16,422 nt of DNA, from contig JAFSOM010000421.1 of the NCBI GenBank assembly GCA_017447005.1, positions 1 through 16,422 on the forward strand, given 5' to 3'. Position numbers and translations under genes: made by a program. The notes below the pieces were generated by a model. The model had not been told where the DNA came from. It made no database searches and was given only the letters and a program-made list of their open reading frames with translations. Shown in pieces: positions 7,231 to 12,869 of the stretch (the first letter of the stretch is position 1; every line of letters starts with the position of its first letter). This DNA comes from Oscillibacter sp. (GTDB lineage: Bacteria; Bacillota; Clostridia; Oscillospirales; Oscillospiraceae).

Positions 7231-7419
7231 TCATACGGCCCGCGTGACCTTGCCGGAGCGCAAACAACGCGTGCACACGTACACATGACGGGGGGAGCCG
7301 TCCACAATGGCCTTGACCCGCTTGATGTTCGGTTTCCACATCCGGTTAGAACGGCGGTGGGAGTGGGATACCTTGATTCCGAACGTTACGCCTTTATCGC
7401 AAAACTCGCACTTTGCCAT
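7231..7419 (-). CDS. rpmB: Large ribosomal subunit protein bL28
   Basis: bL28 is a small protein of the large ribosomal subunit. The 62-residue sequence (MAKCEFCDKGVTFG...SHSHRRSNRMWKPN) carries the zinc-type cysteine pairs CEFC (4-7) and CTRC (49-52). AAAGGAGG is well placed before the ATG. It has its own promoter immediately after gtrB and its terminator is shared with gpsA. The leader contains a GCCGT-GCGA-ACGGC hairpin (7453-7466), possibly regulatory. Reads opposite to der-plsY-gpsA. Confidence 0.97.
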   Translation of the reverse strand: MAKCEFCDKGVTFGIKVSHSHRRSNRMWKPNIKRVKAIVDGSPRHVYVCTRCLRSGKVTRAV

Positions 7420-7475
7420 AATTCCGCGCCTCCTTTACTGCATTACTGTGAAGCCGTTCGCACGGCGTGAACGTT

Positions 7476-7504
7476 ATCATATCAGACTTTGCGACGGATT
7501 GCAA
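7476..7504 (-). promoter_or_regulatory. Sigma-A type promoter for rpmB
   Basis: On the minus strand TTGCAA (7504-7499), 17 bp, TATGAT (7481-7476), ending about 57 bases before the rpmB start codon. It begins just after the stop codon of the upstream glycosyltransferase. Confidence 0.78.
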
Positions 7505-7521
7505 GGGAATTTTCAAATTTT

Positions 7522-8514
7522 TTAAGGGTTTCTGGAATTGGAATCGGCGTCGGGGGGCGTGGAATCGGCGTCGGCGTCGGTCTCGGAGAGGACGTAGACG
7601 GGACGCCGCTTGACTTCCAGATACGTTTTCGCCAGATATTCGCCCAGAATGCCCATGCAGAACAGTTGGACGCCGCCCATGAACATGACCATACAGGCCA
7701 TGGAGGGCCAGCCGCCGACGGGGTCGCCGAACAACAGCGTCTTAATAATGATATACACGACGGTGAGCAGGGCGGCGACGCATAACAGTATGCCCAGCAG
7801 GGCGACGAGGGCCAGCGGGACGGTAGAGAATCCGACAATGCCCTGTATGGCGTAGACGAGCAGGCCCCAGAATGACCACTTGGTTTCCCCGGCGACGCGC
7901 TCCTGATTCTCGAACGGAAGCCATTTTGTACGGAAGCCCACCCAGCTAAAGATTCCCTTGGAAAAACGGTTGTACTCCCTGAGGGAGAGTATCGCGTCGA
8001 CCATGCGGCGCGTCATCATACGGAAGTCACAGGCGCCGTCGACAATCTCGGTGTCGGAGATACGATTGATGAGGCGGTAGAAGCGGCGGGAGAAGAAACT
8101 CCGTAACGGCGGTTCGCCGTCGCGGGAGACGCGCCGCGCCGCCGCGCAGTCATAGCCGCCCGCGTTCAACGTCGCTATCATATCGCGCAACATGGCGGGG
8201 GGGTGTTGCAAATCGGCGTCCATGATGACGACGTAATCGCCTTTGGCGTGTTGCAGTCCGGCGTACATGGCGGCCTCCTTGCCGAAGTTGCGCGAGAACG
8301 ACAGGTAGCGGACATTGGATTCCGTGCGGGCGGCGTCGCGCAGTACGGCTAGTGTCGCGTCCCGCGAGCCGTCGTCCACGAACAGCAGTTCCGTGTTACA
8401 GGCAAATTCGTCGTAGAGTTCCGCGCCGGTTTTCCGTAGGGCGTCGAGGAAGAGCGGCAACGCGGCCTCCTCATTGTAGCACGGCACGATAACGCTTATC
8501 AATCGGGCTTTCAC
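7522..8514 (-). CDS. GtrB/CsbB-like polyprenyl-phosphate glycosyltransferase (GT2)
   Basis: By family it transfers a hexose or N-acetylhexosamine from a nucleotide sugar to polyprenyl phosphate at the inner membrane face. The 330-residue product has a GT-A fold: SVIVPCYNEE (7-16), DDGS (47-50), and DADLQHPP (99-106), the metal and nucleotide-sugar motifs. Two C-terminal membrane helices lie near 230-262 and 270-296, with GILGEYLAKTYLEVK typical of the GtrB/DPM1 type. A polar Asp/Ser-rich tail follows. Start: GTG at 8514, with AAAGGAG about eight bases upstream. It follows the GtrII-like gene by 91 bases on the same strand, so the two probably act as donor-maker and transferase. No GtrA-type flippase is seen. 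The sugar cannot be named from sequence. Confidence 0.92.
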   Translation of the reverse strand: MKARLISVIVPCYNEEAALPLFLDALRKTGAELYDEFACNTELLFVDDGSRDATLAVLRDAARTESNVRYLSFSRNFGKEAAMYAGLQHAKGDYVVIMDADLQHPPAMLRDMIATLNAGGYDCAAARRVSRDGEPPLRSFFSRRFYRLINRISDTEIVDGACDFRMMTRRMVDAILSLREYNRFSKGIFSWVGFRTKWLPFENQERVAGETKWSFWGLLVYAIQGIVGFSTVPLALVALLGILLCVAALLTVVYIIIKTLLFGDPVGGWPSMACMVMFMGGVQLFCMGILGEYLAKTYLEVKRRPVYVLSETDADADSTPPDADSNSRNP

Positions 8515-8536
8515 GCGTCCCGCTCCTTTCCTTAGG

Positions 8537-8598
8537 TTTTCCGCGATTCCGAAACTTTCGCGGAAAATTTTCCGCCGATTTTACGTCCATGCGGAAAA
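8537..8598 (-). repeat. Nested inverted repeats between the two glycosyltransferase genes
   Basis: The octamer TTTTCCGC and its complement GCGGAAAA alternate four times: 8537-8544, 8560-8567, 8568-8575 and 8591-8598. The middle two form the perfect palindrome GCGGAAAATTTTCCGC (8560-8575). The first pair extends to ten bases (TTTTCCGCGA/TCGCGGAAAA). Either two side-by-side hairpins or one central palindrome can form, just upstream of the GtrB ribosome binding site. Confidence 0.8.
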
Positions 8599-8605
8599 CT
8601 TTCCT

Positions 8606-10507
8606 CTACTCGGACAGCTTGACGACAACGACGCCGTCAATCATGCGCACGCTTCCCGACGCGGGGAAGATGGGCATCGCCTTCACGAGTTCCGAACGCG
8701 TCGCGGTGGTCGTCTGGTCCCATACGAGCGGGTATTGCAGGTAGTCGGTGAGATAGCGGCCCAAGTTGTACGTGGCGGAATGGGAATGCCAAAGCCCGGT
8801 TTGGGTTTGGAGGTCGCGGAAGGCGTCGCGGGGGGCGTCGAGGGGTTCGTTATAGTCGAGGCGTCCGGCGAAGGCGACGCGGGTTTCGCCGGGGACGTAG
8901 CCGGGTACGCTTTCGATACGGTCGATGATACGCGCCGCGAGAATGAGCGTGGCGTTTTTCTCCAAGTCCTTTTTCATATAGGCCTGATTGGCGTAGACGA
9001 CGTGGTGCCAGAGCAACAACGCCAGCAGGACGCACGCCGCCTTACGTTCCATGGAGAGGATACGCCGGGGGGTACGCGCCGGGAGACCGTCGAGCAGGGA
9101 CAGCGGCAGGAGATAGAACAATTCGCGGGCGTAGGAGGTCAAGTCGTGGGCCTCCCCGGGCATGATGAGCGCGACGGAGTAGAGCGCGGCGGGGAGCAGG
9201 AACGCGAGGACGGTCAGCAGTACGCGATTCGGGGCGGGCAGGCGCGGATTGGCGAGGGTACGGAGCAGACGCCAGAGCAGGAGAATCAATAAGAGCGCGT
9301 GCAGGATGGGGCGTAAGGGGCCGAGGACGCCGCCGGAACGGAACAGGAAATTCAGAAAGGCGGCGTTTGTCGACAGAATCCGCGCCATAGGGCCGAAGTC
9401 GGAGAGCGAGGCGACGTTCCGCGTCTGCGGGATACTGTACGCGACGCGGAGGAGCGTCCACACGGCGTAATAGAGGATATACGCGACGGTCATGAGCGTC
9501 AAGGCGGTGACGGCGCGGGAGAGGATGGAGCGTAAGCGGCGCCCGTCCGACGCCTGACGCATGAAACCTAACAGGCATAAGGCCGCCGTGACGGTGGCGT
9601 AGGGCTGGTAAATAGACAGCGCGGCGAACAGCGGGAGCAGTCCGGAGAGGGCGAAGCGTCCGCCGCGCAGGAAGAGGTACGCCGCCGCCGCCGCGCAGAA
9701 CAGCGCGAAGGCGTACTCGTCCACGCAGTAGACATAGGTTGCCCCGGTAAGGCTGACGGAAACGTTTGTACAGAGCAGACCGCAGGCCAGCGCGACGCCG
9801 GATTTTGTCCGAATGCCGAGCGATTCCGTGACGAGGACGCCTGTCAAGCACATCCAGCCGACGAAAAGCAGTCCGATAAGCCACGGGGCCGCGACGCCGC
9901 CTTTGAGCGCCTCATAGACGGGAATCAAAAAGCGTCCGATACCCGTATAGAAGCGGAAGCTGAACTCCGTATAGTTGAAATACGAGACGGAATCATGGGA
10001 AAAGAACTCGTTAGCGAACAGAAAGCCGTGGGCGGCGACGGCGCAGATAAGCGTAGCGGCGCAGGCGGTAAGGCGACGGCGGCGGATGTCGTCGGGGGAT
10101 TCGTCGGGCGGGCGACGGCGTTTGAGTTCAGGCGCGGATTCGTCGGACGGGCGGCGCGTCAGTTCCGACGGCTTATCCGACGGGCGGCGCGTCAGTTCCG
10201 ACGCCTTATCGGACGGGCGGCGCGTCAGTTCCGACGCCTTATCCGACGGGCGGCGCGTCAACTCTGACGCCTTATCCGACGGGCGGCGCGTCAACTCTGA
10301 CGCCTTATCCGACGGGCGGCGCGTCAGTTCCGACGGCTTATCCGACGGGCGGCGCGTCAGTTCCGACGGCTTATCCGACGGGCGGCGCGTCAGTTCCGAC
10401 GCCTTATCCGGGGAATGGCGCGTCAACTCTGACGACGTGCGGCGCGTGATGGAATGCGCCGGGGGATTCGCGTCCGGCGAAAGTTCCTGTTTTCGTCTGT
10501 CTGGCAT
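8606..10507 (-). CDS. GtrII-like membrane glucosyltransferase with repeat-rich N-terminal tail
   Basis: A 633-residue polytopic membrane protein that resembles the glucosyltransferase GtrII family, whose members transfer sugar from a polyprenyl carrier outside the membrane. Residues 1-145 are hydrophilic and hold nine 11-residue repeats (26-124, consensus SELTRRPSDKA/P). The first membrane helix (about 146-165) is followed by an acidic site HDSVSYFNYTE and GIGRFLIP (about 171-195), the part most like the family, then about ten further helices and a C-terminal extracytoplasmic-type region from about 530. I chose the ATG at 10507: AGGAGA lies about nine bases upstream. A GTG at 10597 overlapping the previous stop is possible but has no good site. 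It lies between the phosphodiester glycosidase and the GtrB-like gene. Family call moderate; substrate unknown. Confidence 0.8.
   Translation of the reverse strand: MPDRRKQELSPDANPPAHSITRRTSSELTRHSPDKASELTRRPSDKPSELTRRPSDKPSELTRRPSDKASELTRRPSDKASELTRRPSDKASELTRRPSDKASELTRRPSDKPSELTRRPSDESAPELKRRRPPDESPDDIRRRRLTACAATLICAVAAHGFLFANEFFSHDSVSYFNYTEFSFRFYTGIGRFLIPVYEALKGGVAAPWLIGLLFVGWMCLTGVLVTESLGIRTKSGVALACGLLCTNVSVSLTGATYVYCVDEYAFALFCAAAAAYLFLRGGRFALSGLLPLFAALSIYQPYATVTAALCLLGFMRQASDGRRLRSILSRAVTALTLMTVAYILYYAVWTLLRVAYSIPQTRNVASLSDFGPMARILSTNAAFLNFLFRSGGVLGPLRPILHALLLILLLWRLLRTLANPRLPAPNRVLLTVLAFLLPAALYSVALIMPGEAHDLTSYARELFYLLPLSLLDGLPARTPRRILSMERKAACVLLALLLWHHVVYANQAYMKKDLEKNATLILAARIIDRIESVPGYVPGETRVAFAGRLDYNEPLDAPRDAFRDLQTQTGLWHSHSATYNLGRYLTDYLQYPLVWDQTTTATRSELVKAMPIFPASGSVRMIDGVVVVKLSE
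10136..10432 (-). repeat. 33-bp tandem repeat, nine units, coding
   Basis: Nine consecutive 33-bp units encode SELTRRPSDK plus Ala or Pro. The first unit (SELTRHSPDKA) is diverged and the last ends in ES; a degenerate tenth (PELKRRRPPDES) follows. Between units the DNA differs at only a few sites, mainly the serine-glutamate-leucine codons (GTTCCGAC versus ACTCTGAC on the plus strand) and the Ala/Pro codon, so the array is recent. Confidence 0.95.
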
Positions 10508-10532
10508 TGGGCAAAGTCTCCTGTCACGCGAA

Positions 10533-10557
10533 AAGCGCGAGAGCGTGTCCCGCGCTT
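10533..10557 (-). terminator. Weak hairpin between the glycosidase and GtrII-like genes
   Basis: AAGCGCG/CGCGCTT, seven base pairs with an 11-nt loop, followed on the minus strand by only four T in all. It could attenuate rather than stop transcription within the presumed operon. Confidence 0.25.
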
Positions 10558-10593
10558 CCATAGTTGATAATACGTTGTGAACTCCGGGGCGCG

Positions 10594-12372
10594 TCACTCG
10601 TCGACGAACACTTGCAGTGTCACGGTCAATTCGCGTCCGGGGACGGTCAAATAGTTGCCCTTATAGTACATCGCGCTGGAGGCGCCGCCGTCGAGGTTGA
10701 TGGCGTCCGTACAGCCGATAGCCAACGCGAGTTCGCGCATTTGCTGGATGGTAGCCCCGGCGGGTACGGAAATCAACAGCAGTTCGCCGGCCTCATTGAC
10801 GCCCACCGCCGTGCGGGAACTGGACGCCGTGGTAAAGCGCGATTCCTGAAAGCCCGCTTCCAGCGTCGTGACCGCGACGCCGTCCTGTACGAGCCGCGGC
10901 GCGCCCGAGACGATGTTTTGCACGCCGTCAAGGGTGAATCCCTCCTCGTCGGCGACGCGGAGATAGTATTCCATGGAGATGGGGGAGCCTTTCTGCGGGA
11001 TACGGAAGTAGGGGGTAGAGGCGTAGCCGCCGCCCATGTAGACGACGTAGCCTTCCGGCGGGATATTGACGGACGCGCCCGCGCTGACGGAATAGAACTC
11101 CGTGATAACGCCGCCGTCGGCGGTCAAGGCCCAGCCGCCGTTTGTGACGCTGACCTGTTCGCCGTAAGCGGGGGTATACATGATAGAGGTCACGTCCTCC
11201 TGTTCGGGGGTATTAATTTCATAGATTGACCACTCGTCGGCGCCGGAAGTCAGGCGCGTAAAGACGGCGGGGCGTCCGACCTGTATGGAGCCGTCGGACG
11301 TAAAGCCGAGCGACGAGAGGCCGGAGTTGCCGTAGAGGAAGGCGCCGTCCGACATGACATGGCCGATGGGGGACTGAAACTTGCTGTAGGAATTGAAGAA
11401 GTTGCCGTTGATAACCGCGACGGCGCCGCCGGAATTTTGTACGATTTTCGTAAAGGACGCCGTATGCCCGAGGCGGTTGTCGACGAGGGCCGTCTTGACG
11501 CGCACTTTGGGATTGCGCGTGTTGACCGTGAGGATATGCGCGGTCACGAGGCCTTCCGAGGTATGCACGGACTTTTTCTCATAGTCGATGGTGGAGGCGT
11601 CGCTGACGGGCGTCTCCCACGGCATGGGGTTTTCGGGCAAATCGGGCGCGAGGGGCGCGAAGGCCTCAAAGCTCGTAGAGCCATTGTCGGGGACGCCGGA
11701 CACGGACGCGGTGGAGAGAATCCCGGCGTTCCGGGCCTCTTCCTCCGTAAAGACGCCTTTTTCCATGAGCGTTTGCGCCAGCGTGGACTCTCCTCCCTTG
11801 ACGGGACAGTTTAAGGCGCGGTAACTCAAATCGACCATATCGCCGCGGTTGAGTTCGCCGGATTCAAGCGCGGCGGCGTCGGCGTCGGACAGAATCCCCA
11901 GCGAGACCGCGAACGGGAGGATGTTTTCCCATTGATAATCGCCGTCGGCCTCCGTATAGCCCATGGCGCGTAACAGGAACGCAAGGTAGGCGTTGGCGGA
12001 GAGCGTCGCGCCGGGGGTGAACGTGGACGCCGTCGTGCCGTTGGTGACGCCCCGGCGGTAGGCGTAGGAGACGTAGGATTCCGCCTGACCGGAAACGTCG
12101 GTGAATGGGGAATCGGTCTCACAGGCGAGGGCCGCTTCCTCTTCGCCGAGGAAGCGTATCATCATAATGAGGCCCTGCAAGCGGGTGGGGGACTGGTTGA
12201 GACTGTAAATCGGGGAGCCGTCGTCGTTGACGCCCGTGCCGCGGAACAGATGTAAGGCGTGGAGGGTGTCGGCGTGGCTGACGGAAACGGCGTCGGAACC
12301 GGACGCGCACGCGCCGATAACGCAGAGGGCGCAGAGCGTCAGGACAGTCAAAAGTCTGACAAGTCTTTTCAA
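10594..12372 (-). CDS. Secreted SLH-motif phosphodiester glycosidase (NAGPA-type domain)
   Basis: A 592-residue exported protein. Residues 1-22 are a signal peptide (KRLVRLLTVLTLCALCVIGAC); IGAC could be a lipobox, or cleavage may follow ACA. Three degenerate S-layer-homology-like segments follow (about 32-75, 90-140 with FTDVSG and TPGATLSANAYLAFLLRAMGY, and 145-190), suggesting wall attachment. After a linker, residues 275-590 match the phosphodiester glycosidase (NAGPA, 'exopolysaccharide biosynthesis') family: AVINGNFFNSY (about 319-329), SRTAVGV and INLDGGASSAMYY near the end. Family members hydrolyse sugar 1-phosphodiesters. The start is TTG at 12372, with AAAGGCGG eight bases upstream; longer in-frame reading to 12753 would translate a hairpin repeat. 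First gene of the presumed three-gene glycan operon. Substrate unknown. Confidence 0.87.
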   Translation of the reverse strand: MKRLVRLLTVLTLCALCVIGACASGSDAVSVSHADTLHALHLFRGTGVNDDGSPIYSLNQSPTRLQGLIMMIRFLGEEEAALACETDSPFTDVSGQAESYVSYAYRRGVTNGTTASTFTPGATLSANAYLAFLLRAMGYTEADGDYQWENILPFAVSLGILSDADAAALESGELNRGDMVDLSYRALNCPVKGGESTLAQTLMEKGVFTEEEARNAGILSTASVSGVPDNGSTSFEAFAPLAPDLPENPMPWETPVSDASTIDYEKKSVHTSEGLVTAHILTVNTRNPKVRVKTALVDNRLGHTASFTKIVQNSGGAVAVINGNFFNSYSKFQSPIGHVMSDGAFLYGNSGLSSLGFTSDGSIQVGRPAVFTRLTSGADEWSIYEINTPEQEDVTSIMYTPAYGEQVSVTNGGWALTADGGVITEFYSVSAGASVNIPPEGYVVYMGGGYASTPYFRIPQKGSPISMEYYLRVADEEGFTLDGVQNIVSGAPRLVQDGVAVTTLEAGFQESRFTTASSSRTAVGVNEAGELLLISVPAGATIQQMRELALAIGCTDAINLDGGASSAMYYKGNYLTVPGRELTVTLQVFVDE

Positions 12373-12481
12373 TTGGCATACCGCCTTTCTTTGGAAAGTA
12401 TTGGAAAATCTCCGGGGGAATGGGCATGCGGGAATGCGGATTCCGCCGGGGCCGGGATTGTCTACGCGTTTTGGCGGCCCT

Positions 12482-12510
12482 ATTATAACAAAGACGCGGC
12501 GGGATTGCAA
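12482..12510 (-). promoter_or_regulatory. Sigma-A type promoter for the glycosidase operon
   Basis: On the minus strand TTGCAA (12510-12505), 17 bp, TATAAT (12487-12482). Transcription would start near 12475, giving a leader of about 100 bases before the TTG at 12372. Confidence 0.8.
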
Positions 12511-12532
12511 GTAGTTTTCCGTCATTTGGACG

Positions 12533-12594
12533 AAAAAGGACGAAAGGCAAATTTCCTTTTTGTGGGTTTTTCGCTCAATTTCCATAAAAACCCA
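12533..12594. repeat. Two adjacent inverted repeats upstream of the glycosidase promoter
   Basis: AAAAAGGA/TCCTTTTT (12533-12540 with 12554-12561) and TGGGTTTTT/AAAAACCCA (12563-12571 with 12586-12594). They lie 23 to 84 bases upstream of the -35 box. They could be protein-binding sites or a terminator-like structure; the sequence does not decide. Confidence 0.45.
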
Positions 12595-12612
12595 AACATT
12601 TGCGGCCTTGAC

Positions 12613-12699
12613 AGCGTCATCTTGGAAACTTTGCGGGCTTGCGTCCGTGTCGCCCCCCGGTACGGGGGGAGATGTCGCCGTAAGGCGACAGAGGGGGGC
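12613..12699 (+). repeat. Dispersed hairpin repeat, family B, copy 3 (long form)
   Basis: The 37-bp left flank (AGCGTCATCTTGGAAAC...) matches copy 1. The core at 12650-12699 has CCCCCCG-GTA-CGGGGGG and TGTCGCC-GTAA-GGCGACA where copies 1 and 2 have TGTCAC-GAA-GTGACA: both arms changed together and pairing is kept. Confidence 0.9.
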
Positions 12700-12781
12700 G
12701 AAAGAGGGCACGGCGGAGGGGCGATAAAACTTGCCAATGATTGCCACACACATCCGCCGCGAAAAAAAGTTACGCGAGAGA

Positions 12782-12810
12782 GTGACAAGCGGGAAAAGTT
12801 ATGGTAAAAT
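12782..12810 (+). promoter_or_regulatory. Sigma-A type promoter for the DUF2325 gene
   Basis: GTGACA (12782-12787), 17 bp, TAAAAT (12805-12810), about 60 bases before the ATG at 12870. Each hexamer departs from consensus at one position. Confidence 0.65.
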
Positions 12811-12869
12811 AGAACCGCCTTTTCCCATGCCGGATAAGGACATGATAAAGCGGGAGGCGGTAGATTCCA

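Larger units (their letters stand above)
12373..12869. other. Divergent promoter region between glycosidase and DUF2325 genes
   Basis: This 497-base gene-free stretch contains, from left, the leader and promoter of the glycosidase gene (minus), two inverted repeats (12533-12594), a family B hairpin repeat (12613-12699) and the promoter and leader of the DUF2325 gene (plus). Short reading frames here are repeat-derived and have no ribosome binding site. Confidence 0.8.

Noticed and set aside
9975..10580. Plus-strand open frame with repeated SDGRRVSSDAL peptide
   Set aside because: It is the antisense reading of the 33-bp coding array, open only because the unit is a multiple of three; no ribosome binding site.
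12373..12753. 127-codon N-terminal extension of the glycosidase
   Set aside because: It would translate the family B repeat and cross the promoter at 12482-12510; a signal peptide begins exactly at the TTG at 12372, which has a ribosome binding site.
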